Shown here: in pieces, positions 25,302 to 35,453 of the stretch
Layout of the letters: every line of letters starts with the position of its first letter
Position numbering within the stretch: the first letter of the stretch is position 1
DNA from: Smallanthus sonchifolius
Taxonomy: Eukaryota > Streptophyta > Magnoliopsida > Asterales > Asteraceae
DNA length: 64,000 nt
NCBI GenBank assembly: GCA_023525975.1
Contig: CM042040.1
Location: 58,063,486 to 58,127,485, forward strand
Reading direction: 5' to 3'
Program-made: the position numbers and the translations under genes
The notes under the pieces: generated by a model
Seen by the model: only the letters and a program-made list of their open reading frames with translations
Database searches by the model: none
Told to the model about the DNA's origin: nothing

Positions 25302-28300
25302 TTAACAAAAGAAATTAGTTAGAAATGGGAACCTAAGCCATTGTGGTCTTGGGTCATCTAGAAGTATCAAAATAAACAACTTCAATAGTTCACAATCTAC
25401 TTTATCATCAACCTTTGGTACATAAAGTCCAACAAAATCAGAACTTCTCGATGGAGACACAGGAAGATTATTTTGAAAAACATTATTAGATTTATTATTA
25501 TCAAATTCAGATGTTTCCAAAAGTTTCTTGAATTTTCTGTTACATCTCCGCCATTGTGGTCGAGAAAGTTTGACCTCAGGTTGAGAATCTTTTGTGATTC
25601 CAACATGTGGAATCTCAAATTTCTGTTGAAACTCAGCATCATTTCTCCCACCAGTATGCACAACCACTTGTTTAGAAAAATGTTTATCATTTTTCTTAAA
25701 TCTCGTAGATTTAGCAAATGATTGATTAGGCACAAATTCCCTCAATGAAACTTTCTTCACAACATCAGATGTAGACTTTCCCACATTAGGTCTTTGCATA
25801 ATCGTCACCACTTTTTGTTGTGGGGGAACAATTTTGGATTTGCCTTTCTCTTAAAACATAGGCTTCTTCTCTTGATTCTTGTAAGGACAATGTATCAGAA
25901 TATGACCCACTGCATTACAATGAAAGCACACTCTTTTATCTCGATGATCTCTAACATAAGAACTTTTCCTTGAGGTTAACGAACCACCATATGAATATTC
26001 TTCAGAAGATTTCAATGAACTTTCAACTTTCTTCTTCGGAACATATACTTGTTTAGACACCTTTGAGGATGTTTTCTTATCATGACCAGCAGAGACAAAA
26101 CCACTTGTTAATAACATCTTGGAAAGGTTAGGTTGTAAAACTTCATCAGGTTCGGTTAGAATGCATCTATCTCTTGTAACTTGTTTCACCACCTTTGGTT
26201 CATCAAGTTTCACCTCTTTAGGTACACCTTCAACCTTGTTATCATCAAACATTGCATCATCATTGTCAGAATCATAAACCAACTCTTCACATGTCACTGA
26301 TTAACCTTCAGGACTGTCTTTGGATCAATCTCCTCCTCTTTTATGATTTCTGGTTCAACTGCATAATTCCCATTAAAAGGTGGAGGAACAAACCCATCTC
26401 CAGCAGCTCTCTTTGTAGGATCAGCATTGTCATAAAAATAATCCAATAACACAGATGAATTTCCAAAACTTTCCAGCTTTTGATGTAATTTGATCACTTC
26501 TGATTCTTTGTCAGAAATCTCCTTGTTTTTCTGAGCGACAATTTAATTTCGCTTCTCAATTTCAGCATAAGCCATATCCATATGATATGTTTGTTCCTTG
26601 TACTTTAACCCCAAAGAATTTAAATCTCTTTTCAAAGATTCAATTCTATCCATACACAGCTTATCATTATCTTTCAACTTTTGATTAACCACATGCATGG
26701 ATTTCATATCACAAATCAAGTTTGTGTTATCATCCATTACCTTCTGCATTTTATCCTTCACAAAGACACAATTATAGTAGTAAATATTACAGATAGAGTC
26801 TTTTACCTTTGAAGGATGTGACATATCAGCCATGAGACTTTAGCAATTGGAATCTCTTCAGAGATAGCTTCTTCAGCAGATCTTGTAGTCAACACTATTT
26901 CATCTTCAGATACACCAGATGCAGAAGAAATATCAGAATCAACATTGTGTACTTTAACACTCTCTTCATCATCACTCTTCAGACTCTCACCATCACTTGA
27001 ACAATTATCATAAGTTGTTCCTTCAGGATTATCATAATAAATTTCAGCTACAAAAGCTTGACTCACAGCACCAACCAGATCTTCTAAATGAATACCACAA
27101 TCATAATTTTCAACATTTTGTGCAACTAAAGTAGATGATGTGGATGCATGATTTGAATTTCCAGATCCAGAAGAATCAAACTCAACTTTCGGTTTCACAC
27201 ATTCCTTAGCAAAATGACCATATTCTTGACAATTGTAATATCGAACCTTTGATTTATCAAATCCCATTCTTGTTCGACTGTTAGAACCAATATACTTCCT
27301 TCCGGTCTTTTTCAGAAAGTCCTTTGACTGTCGCATAACCATGGTCATATTCCATTGAATATTTATCTCCTAAAAGTCAACAAGATCAATTTGACAAAAA
27401 TCCTCTTCAAGAACATCAGGATCATGAATCTTTCCTCTAATAAAGTTTTCATATGATGCCATGAAGGAAGAAAACATTGCTAGATAATCATCATCAACTC
27501 TTTGATTCATATGAAAAGAATGAGTATTATGTGATCCAGAAGATGAAGTAGATGTGTTTACAGAAAATCCAGTTTGACTTGAGACTCCAGAGACATGTTC
27601 ACTTGAATTATCTTGACCATCACTAGAAAAGAAAGCAACACCAGTACCAGTTTTGCCAGAAGTCTTTGCAAAATACATAGCAGGATCTTGAATATGTTCC
27701 ATATTTGTTTCCTTCTTCTTTATATTCAAATCATAAGATTGAATCTTGCCAAGAACATCTTCAAGAGACATAGTTTTGTATTTGACATTCTATTTGATCA
27801 AAACGGAATACACATCAAATTTTGATGGTAAAGACTCCAAGAACTTATCATTTATCTCCTCAGTTTCATAAACAACTGATGCACTTGATAACTCACTCGG
27901 CAAATGATAAAATCTTGTTGCAAGATCATCCAAAGATTCATTTTGAAAATGCTTGAAAACTAGAAATTGCTTCTTCAATAACTCTTTTCGACTTTTCTTC
28001 ACATCTCTTCTATAACGCATCCCACAATTGTTGAGAAGATTTAAATTTTTTGAAACTGTGATAAATTTCCTTTAGAAGTGACATAGAAATGCTAGCCATA
28101 GCTTTCTTTTCACGATCAAACAACTGTTTTTCTTCAGTAGTCAATATAGATACAGTCTTAGGAACATTATCATTTCCCATCCATGAGTATGTCGGATGTG
28201 TATATCCTTCCAAAATAGGAATCCATAAACTCGTATCAGTAAATGACACAAACTGAACAAAACGATCTTTCCAGTTTGGATAATCAGCAAGACTTAACAA

Positions 28301-28384
28301 CTTTGGTGGTTTCTGAGAAGTACCAATCTCATTATCATAGTTGAACATGTTAGTTACTTGCACCATATTAGCCATAGTCAACAA
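25302..28384 (-). pseudogene. Copia1 gag, broken
   Basis: The probable start is the ATG of MANMVQVTNMF at about 28375. The capsid-like region runs through 28010-28384 and 27790-28020 (FLESLPSKFD). A zinc knuckle lies at 26803-27348 but has lost its first Cys (YYNCQEYGHFAKEC). A coiled-coil-like segment is at 26543-26833 and a second knuckle (CFHCNAVGHILIHC) at 25851-26297. Stops or frameshifts fall near 28015, 27790, 27360, 26830, 26520, 26295 and 25845. The gag end reads Ser-Asn then TAA at 25315-25317 on the minus strand. Confidence 0.85.
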
Positions 28385-28851
28385 ACTTTCAAAAACTACT
28401 AAGTATTAACAATAGTACACTCAGGCGAAGATAATAAGTTCGCTTCTGGCCCTTTATTTAAGCGAACTTGATAAGTTCGCTTAATCAAGAAAAACAGCTA
28501 AGTTTGCCTACTAAGTTCGCCTGCAACAGAATTCCAAAGCTAAGTTCACCTAGTTCAGCAGCAACAACTCAGTAACATGATATTTTCAACCAAAAACACG
28601 AACAAAAACTTCCGAAAATCAACATAACTTTCTGAATTGATGGAATTTAATGAAATTGAACCGTAGAATTGAGTATAATGCGATTTAGAACACTTTTAAT
28701 GGATCAATTTCTTCAAAAACACCTTCAAATTAATGAAATCATCCTCAAAATCACTCTCAAGAACTTGAAAACTCCATGAACAAGAAAACTTGCAAAAGTC
28801 AACCAATTTCTTGTCAAATCATACACAAACCGTCACAAATCACAAGCATAT
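28385..28851 (-). other. Copia1 5' leader
   Basis: This 0.47-kb leader lies between the primer-binding site and gag. It carries further copies of the element palindrome, at 28424-28446 and 28460-28482 (arm AGCGAACTT), and half-sites near 28504-28560. Confidence 0.75.
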
Positions 28852-28863
28852 GCTCTGATACCA
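28852..28863 (-). other. Copia1 primer-binding site (initiator tRNA-Met)
   Basis: The minus strand reads TGGTATCAGAGC two bases after the 5' LTR end CCTACA. Confidence 0.95.
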
Positions 28864-28865
28864 CT

Positions 28866-29236
28866 TGTAGGTCCACATGACTCTCCTATAGATCATACTC
28901 GACACGTGACGTATCAATGACACGGAGTGCGGAATCCAATCATAGAAGATGACAATAGAAACAACAACAATCACAGCGTAAATAAACTTCCCTTCTATTC
29001 CATGCAATCACAGAGTTTACAGAACTATATCATGAACATTCAAAAGCCTTACAAAAACTGAACATGTAAACTCTATTTATAGACCTGATTCTGCTATACT
29101 AAGACTAGGCGAACTTATTAAGTTCGCCTCTAGCAGAACTTACACAACACTTATACAAAATCAAACATTTACAAAAACATAAAGACATATAGATCTAAAT
29201 TAGTACATGCTCTTGTCATACATCTATGTCCTAACA
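28866..29236 (-). repeat. Copia1 5' LTR (371 bp)
   Basis: It is the partner of 16067-16455, with a palindrome (arm AGGCGAACTTA) at 29107-29129 and a TATA-like TCTATAAATAG at about 29072-29082. It ends at the right copy of the CAAGT duplication (29237-29241). Confidence 0.94.
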
Positions 29237-29241
29237 CAAGT

Positions 29242-30759
29242 GTACCTATCAATTGTAACACATCTAAAGGAAGTTCGGATATCGAACCCACGAGACACTG
29301 ACTATAACACTAACTAGACTCTGACTAAGACATAACTTGTTTATTTGATTGGGGGGATTCCATGAACTCAGGTTAACTACTAAAACTTAAATGAACTGAA
29401 ATGAAGAAGACAACTAAACAAGACATCTAACCAACAAGACAAAGGTTTTAGGGAAATCAATAAGGAAGGAAGACTGTACCTAGGCTGCGAATCCTGATTA
29501 CTAGACTTGGCGTCTATCGGATATGGAATATGTAATGGAACTGGGATCCTAAGATATAACACCCTTAAACCACCTAATGGATTCATGATCAATCTCAGAT
29601 TGTGACCAGAAGGAACTCAAAGGATACTAATAACACCCTCACCGATTATGCTAAAGAACTCAAAAGACAGATCACCTCTCGGTATCACTATCTCAATACA
29701 TCAAAGATGCATGGATTAATCTGAATTCAACCAGTTTAACACGAATTAACAACGACACTAGAACCGTAAGGAAACGTCCTCTCAGATAGTTCAATCTCAG
29801 AAACCCTAATACCGAAGACTAACCGATTATCTATCACTTTTCAGGTTTGTAGATAAGAAGAACACTTGATTTATTAAGTTGTTGATTGATAATCATATGG
29901 TTACTACGTCTAGCAAACCACACACGAATCATAAACACAAAGTAGGCGATCTAATACACATCTATTTATGAAAAACATTCACCAAGACATGTACAGAACA
30001 ATTCAACCAATCAAAGATCAAAATCAAGCATGCATATTCATTAAACAATCAAACTCAGATCTGGTCTAAAGCATAAAATCCAAAACAAGTTCCATAAACC
30101 GATAAAAATCCAAACTTTAGCAAACAATCATCATTAACCTAGGTAGATCTATGGTCTCAGCCAAGAAACATGGTAGAAACAGAAGATTCAAAGTTAAATA
30201 AAGCAAACATAAGGTCAAGAATTAATTCAAAGCAAATACTACGATCAATCGTGATCGAACGATTCAATGTCTAACCTGATTCAATGCAATACTTCAATAT
30301 CTTGATCCAAAGCCTCTTCCTTTGCTCAAAATCGCCCAAAAACTCTTCCTTGACGGCAATGTCTCGAATAATTATGAAGATAGTCGTTTAAATTGATAAA
30401 AACCTAAAAATTAGGTTTTTTCCGGATTTGCGACCCTCTCGCGTACCGCGAGAGGCTTGGGAAGGTCCCTCGTGTTCCTGGCTTCCCTCGCGTACCGCGA
30501 GGGAATTGCTTCATCATCCCGCGTACCGCAGGGACTTGATTTTCATAGAATTTTGTTTTTTTCTCTTTTGCTTTCCGCTCTTTTCCCGTGTGCTTGATTT
30601 CTCCAGGATTTAGCTACATTTTCCACTTCTTTTGCACACTATTACCTGCAATCATGACCCAGACTCAGTATGAACCAAAAATGACATAAAACGATTACAA
30701 CACTATACAATTTCTGCATAAATACTCTAGGATAAACGTATGTGTTTGGTAACACATCA
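29242..30759 (-). repeat. Athila 5' LTR, outer segment
   Basis: It resumes exactly where the inner segment stops, matches 6566-8124 and ends ACACATCA at 30759. Palindromes are at 30435-30455, 30485-30503 and 30518-30533. Relative to the 3' LTR it lacks one palindrome-bearing stretch, a short deletion at about 30478. Confidence 0.93.
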
Positions 30760-30764
30760 AATAT

Positions 30765-31814
30765 GCTGACTCAAGATCCTTAAACGGATTGAAGACTTAT
30801 GAAGATCCTGAAGTACAATTACTAAGTCTACGACGTGTTTAATAACTATACACAGGGGACAACTTACAGTTGTTATATTCTGGACTCCGTATCATAATCT
30901 GGTATGTGAAACTACCCTACTTAGTTCTCAACAAAGGTATGTGTTACTTATTAATTTTCAATTAAAAAAAGATTTAAAATTTGAATGACTAAGTCATGAT
31001 ATGTTTGTAACCGGTACTCTTCCATACCATTTATCAGAACCAAACTATATTTTTCTAAGTCAAAGTTTGATAAAAACCTAAAATGTTATTTATAATAATT
31101 AAGGATCTGGTATCCTGAAAATATACCCAAACCTATTTTTCTGAATTTCCCAAGGCTCAACAGCCTAAAGATACTGATCTTCTAGAACATGTCAAAGCAA
31201 ACCAAACGCATTACAATCATGGCAAATAGTCATAAGCTACCAATTAATATTGAAAGTGCAGGAACATCAAGAATTCAGGCTTCATCCAAAAGTTGGACCC
31301 ATCCACCCGAATCCTTAACTATTAGTCAGAAAATAAAATGTCTATCCTATGCAGGGATCCCCAAACACAAAAGAAAATTTTATTTTTAAACACATACCAA
31401 CATGAATAGTCAAAAAACCATGAATTTTGTGTAGAGATCCTCTTTTTTCCTGGCGTCTAGGTGCGAAGTGCCGGGATCCTAGGCTTGGCAATAACAGGTG
31501 TGGGAGCCTCTTGCTTAAATAATGGCTCCTATAGAGAGAATGCTATCAAGATCAACCAAAGCAAAATGAGAACCAGATCTTTGAATCTCTACAAAAGTAG
31601 AGAGTAATTAGAGTCAATAAAACTCAGTAAACAAGTAAAGCAAATTTTTACTTGACGACATGGTGGCTTCGGAGTACTCGGTTGCAAAACTAGCTTCACT
31701 AACAACAGACTCAAAGTAGAAAAATCTCTCACCAACAGGTATCTCCAACAAAGCTTTGAACCTCTTATCCATGTCACTCTTTGCAGGAACTAGCTTCTCA
31801 AACTTTGGGATTGT
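30765..31814 (+). mobile_element. T1: Tat-type Gypsy element, left internal piece
   Basis: This is host sequence between the Athila and Copia2 insertions and is continuous with 44580-45661 once Copia2 and one ACAAG are removed. It contains exon-like pieces of an antisense gene on the minus strand (next entry). The stretch 30765-31400 shows nothing I can assign beyond scattered GGATCC/GATCC-rich sequence like that of the T1 and T2 LTRs. Confidence 0.65.
31440..31814 (-). pseudogene. T1 antisense gene, exons 2 and 3 (decayed)
   Basis: On the minus strand 31640-31814 encodes IPKFEKLVPAKSDMDKRF and, further on, GERFFYFESVV. By eye this aligns with exon 2 of the T2 antisense gene (APKFDILTPPTPDTAKK, IERTFRFKAPL). 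The segment 31440-31510 encodes a Pro/Ala/Lys stretch (APTPVIAKPRIPALRT) like exon 3. Exon 1 is on the far side of Copia2, at about 44680-44820. The acceptor AG expected before exon 2 is absent. The function of the family is unknown to me; related plant proteins are annotated as a putative gypsy-type transposase domain. Confidence 0.6.
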
Positions 31815-31819
31815 ACAAG

Positions 31820-32557
31820 TGTAGAACCAAAGACTGATTGATACCAAATTATTCTAAGTACAAATGCTGCTGATAAGCTTATCAGCAGCATTCAACACTT
31901 GTTGCTGCTGATAGGCTTATCAGCAGCATTCTGTACAAGTTGCTGCTGATAGGCTTATCAGCAGCGGTCATCCATGTTTGCTGCTGATAGGCTTACCAGC
32001 AGCAACCTTCACTCTTTGCAGCTGATAGCCTTATTCACTGAAGACCAAACGTTGCAGCTGACTATCCAGGCCAAGCGTCTCTGACACCTTTCTGCAAAAG
32101 CATCTGACAGACTCAAAGCAGAAGGAACCGCTATGGTCAACCAATGACGGACAATAATACACTTCTCCAAGCATGCAAACAATCATGAATAAAGAAAACG
32201 TTTCAGTAAAGTTAACTAGATTAGCCTTTACGTGTAATGTAAATTAATAAACAAGATCAACGGCTTGTGTTCGATCTGATCCTTAGAATCAAGGGTCTGT
32301 CTTGATTCTAAGTTACTATAAATACTGAGTTGCCACTTCATTGTAAGTGTGTCTTGAGTGTGTCTTGATAGTGCTAGTAGTGCTTGTCATACTTATTCAT
32401 TGAGTTTCTCACTTGTAATCTTTGCATTCACAAAAGCTTAATACAACAGTGTTTATCAGTATTCTTTGTGTTTACTTGATTATAAATTGTGTAGTTGATT
32501 TTGTTTCCGCCAACCTCAACTAAGAACAGAACTATCTTGTATTCTCACGATCCTACA
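31820..32557 (+). repeat. Copia2 5' LTR (738 bp)
   Basis: U3 begins with four palindromes at 38-bp spacing (31865-31890, 31903-31928, 31941-31966, 31979-32004). The first is a perfect 26-bp palindrome with arm TGCTGCTGATAAG. A TATA box CTATAAATA is at 32316-32324, so transcription likely starts near 32350. The LTR ends CGATCCTACA before the primer-binding site. Confidence 0.96.
32316..32324 (+). promoter_or_regulatory. Copia2 LTR TATA box
   Basis: CTATAAATA lies about 310 bases downstream of the last palindrome and 230 bases before the LTR end. The same motif is at 44333-44341 in the 3' LTR. It is the only good TATA match in the LTR. Confidence 0.75.
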
Positions 32558-32559
32558 AG

Positions 32560-32571
32560 TGGTATCAGAGC
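32560..32571 (+). other. Copia2 primer-binding site (initiator tRNA-Met)
   Basis: TGGTATCAGAGC follows the LTR end after two bases (AG). Confidence 0.96.
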
Positions 32572-32666
32572 TTTGGCTTAGATTAAACAAACTAACATTT
32601 GTTTAATCATCTCTGGTTCTATTCTAAACTCTCTCTTTGAACAAGTCACCCTAAATCAAAACAAAA

Positions 32667-35435
32667 ATGGCACAGAGTAATGGCTTTGAAGATATTGGCA
32701 GCATCAACCGACCACCAAGGTTGGTATCTGGAGAAGACTATGACATGTAGAAAAATCGCATGGAAAGCTTCTTCTGTTACCAGGAATACGGAATGTGGAG
32801 ATCCATCAAGGAGGGTCCATATATTCCCATGGTGGCCTCTGCTGATGATGGAGGGCTACAAGTCCCGAAGGAAACCTCCAAGTACTCTGAAGAGGACATC
32901 AAGAAAATGGAGGTGGACTTCAAGGCACTAGGAGCCATCCAAATGTGTCTTCCAAATGAAGTTTTCCACAACTTCAGAAGTTACAGAACTGCCAAGGAGC
33001 TCTGGGAGGCGCTGGAGAAGATGTTTGCTGGCTCTGAAGAAGTCAAAGAGAACAGAAGGGACATACTGAAGCAGCAGTATGAGAACTTCGTCTGGAGGGA
33101 AGGTGAGACCTTAACTATTTTATATAACAGATTTACCTATCTTGTAGGTGAACTGCAGTGCTCCAAGGTAAAGCTGGAGAATGAAGACATTCTCAAGAAG
33201 TTCATAAGATCTCTTCCTAGTTGCTGGACATTATACACTGTGTCCATCAGAAGAACAGAGAATCTGAAGACTCTTCAGATGACTGAGCTCTTTGGCATGC
33301 TCAAAACCTATGAATTAGAAATGATTCAAGCTAAAGAAAGGAGCTCCAGTTATCAATCAGCTACCACTTCCTCCACTACCTCCTCAGCGCTTCACTCTGA
33401 TCATTCCGGTCCTAGTGCAAGCAGCTACTATCCTCCCATTGTTACTCACCCTCAGACCCCAACCGCTTCACAATCTAACTCATCACCATTTCTTCTTGAG
33501 GCACCTCCTCAACAGCCAACCTCTACTGCTTTTGTCTCTGACAACTCAAGCAGCATGTATTTCATAAAAGAGGATCTGGAATGCTTTCATCCAGATGATC
33601 TTGAAGAAATGGATATTCAGCACTCATATGCCATGCTCTCCCTCAGAGCAAAAAGGTTCTATTCTAGAACCGGGAGATCAGTTCCAAGCAACAACTCAAA
33701 CCCCAGAGTTGGGCTTGATAAAAGCAAGATCCGATGTTACAACTGTAACCAAATGGGTCACTTTGCTAGGGAGTGCAAGGCACCTAAAGCCAATCAGGGT
33801 GCCAGCCATCAAAGACAAGGTTACCAAGGTCAGCCCAGGCAGCAGCAACAGCAAGGAACTACTCCAGCACAGACTGCAGCCTGTGCAAATGTTGGAACTT
33901 CAGACATTGACTGGAGTTTTCAAAATGAAGATGTTCCTGCCTCCAACCAAGCACTTATGGCAGACACTGCAGAGATACCACCTCAGGTATTTGAACATCT
34001 ATGCTCTCAAGCTTGCATTGATAAAGTTTTAGGTTATAGAAAACATAACCAAAACCTTATAGATCAAAATGAAGAGTTTCTTCAAATGAAATCTGAGTTC
34101 AAAAAGGTTGAAATCACTTACAAAGAAAAAATTGAATGCCTTAAGAAAGAGATTTCATCTCTAAAAAATGAACAAACCAATCTTGAAACTCAGATTGATG
34201 ATCTATTAGTAAAACTTAAGTCAACCAGAGCTGATCTGGCAGAACAGAAAGTTCATGTTGAAAAATATGAATTTTCTTCTAAAAAGCTTCAGAGACTTCT
34301 AGATATTCAAGTCCATGAAAAGGTAAAGCTTGGAGGACTTGGATATGGCAAGGAACAGTACAATATTGTTCCTCATCCAGCTGACTATGTTGCCATCTAT
34401 GAACCAAGCTTCGATGTTGCAAAACTCGACACTGCAAACAGAAATCTTGATCCTCCAATGGATGAACCCCTTGTTAAAGACTGCACTACCTCATCAGAAT
34501 CTGAGTTAACCCTCTCAGACCATGATGAAACTAGTACAGCCTCATCTGAAGCTGTTCTGAATAGAGTCCCAGTCCCTACTGTTCTCCCAGCTGTTCCAGC
34601 CCCTGTACCATTCAAACAGATAAGGATCAGCTATCCTCCAGGTGGAAGAAAGCTAAACACTGAAAAGGGACAAACATCAGGACCTACAAACTCCAAGTCT
34701 CAGTTCATGCCAAATCAGAAGAATCAGCAACAGGTTAGAAGAGTTATGACCAAGAAAACTCAGTGCAGAAACTCTTCTTCTCCACCAAGGAAGCAGCAGC
34801 CCAAAGTTCAGCAGTCCTGCATCATATGTGGGGAATCAAACCACTTTGCTGCAAAATGTCAGTTTAACCCCTTCAACCAGATCCTTCTTCAATCAGCGCA
34901 TAAACAAAAGAAGGATCAGCATACTTCAGTTGATAGGCCATCTGCAGCCAGTAGAAGAGTTGAAACTGCAGAAAAATACAAGCAGCAGCAAAAGGCAAAG
35001 CCTTCAGCAGCCACCAAATCTGCTGCTGCTCAAACAAAGCAGTCAGCAGCAAAAACTAAATCTGCTGCTGCTCCAAATAAGCCCTCAACAGCAAAAGCAA
35101 AATCTGCTGCTGAAAGGCCAAGGTCATCAGCAGCAACATCTGCAGCTGATAAGCTGAAGCCATCAGCAGCAAAACCTGCCCCTGCTGACATGCCAAAACC
35201 TCAAGCAGGAAAATCAGCTGCTGATAGAGCAAATTCATTAGCTGCCAAAGCCAAATCCGCAGCCGATAAAGAAAAGAGAACTGGAAAACCACTACTTAAG
35301 CAATGGAAAGCCAAAACCTCTGCTCCTGTCAGCAAAATCATCATCGGTGCTGTTGAATGCACGCATGATGAATCAGAATGTCCAAGAACTCTTTTCTTCA
35401 AAAAGGAGAGCTCTTGGACCACTCCCACTAACTAA
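32667..35435 (+). pseudogene. Copia2 gag (one early stop)
   Basis: The start ATG at 32667 (context AAAAATGGC) opens MAQSNGFEDIGSINRPPR; a TAG at 32748-32750 follows codon 27, and the frame is then open to TAA at 35433-35435. Domains in order: a UBN2-type capsid region (about 32800-33330), a Ser/Pro-rich linker, zinc knuckle CYNCNQMGHFAREC at 33735-33776, a coiled-coil segment rich in Lys/Glu/Leu (about 34060-34330), zinc knuckle CIICGESNHFAAKC at 34818-34859, and an Ala/Ser/Lys-rich tail at 34960-35290. The DNA of that tail is built from the same TCAGCAGC and GCTGCTGA words as the LTR palindromes. Gag is in the same frame as the protease that follows. Confidence 0.92.
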
Positions 35436-35453
35436 AATTTCTTTCATGTGCAG
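35428..35453 (+). promoter_or_regulatory. Gag stop with overlapping branch point and 3' splice-site-like sequence
   Basis: CTAACTAA at 35428-35435 contains the gag stop TAA and also a plant branch-point-like CTAAC. A pyrimidine-rich stretch (TTTCTTTCATGTG) and CAG at 35451-35453 follow. Copia1 has the same CTAACTAA, pyrimidine stretch and TAG at the matching place (minus strand 25322-25297). Protease opens 37 bases after the AG. Splicing is an inference; no donor site has been shown. Confidence 0.45.

Larger units (their letters stand above)
16067..29236 (-). mobile_element. Copia1: SIRE/Maximus-type Ty1/Copia element
   Basis: LTRs at 16067-16455 and 28866-29236 have termini TGTTAG...CCTACA on the minus strand and are flanked by a perfect CAAGT duplication at 16062-16066 and 29237-29241. 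The order gag, protease, integrase, RT, RNase H is that of Ty1/Copia. Its length of 13.2 kb and the extra ORF between pol and the 3' LTR point to the SIRE/Maximus lineage. The element is inserted in the 5' LTR of Athila, so it is younger. All ORFs are interrupted many times. Confidence 0.94.
6464..30759 (-). mobile_element. Athila-type Ty3/Gypsy element, with nested Copia1
   Basis: Both outer ends show the inverted terminus TGATGT...ACATCA, and the flanks are a perfect 5-bp duplication, AATAT at 6459-6463 and again at 30760-30764. Removing Copia1 and one CAAGT copy leaves about 11.1 kb, a normal size for Athila. The PBS of the TGGCGCCGTTGCCGG type, the protease motif DLGAS and the RT motif FMDDFSVFG agree with the Athila/Tat branch. 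All coding domains carry stops or frameshifts. Confidence 0.93.

Noticed and set aside
31189..31389. Plus-strand 66-residue ORF in T1
   Set aside because: No domain and no neighbour support; it lies opposite the region where the antisense gene's last exon would be.
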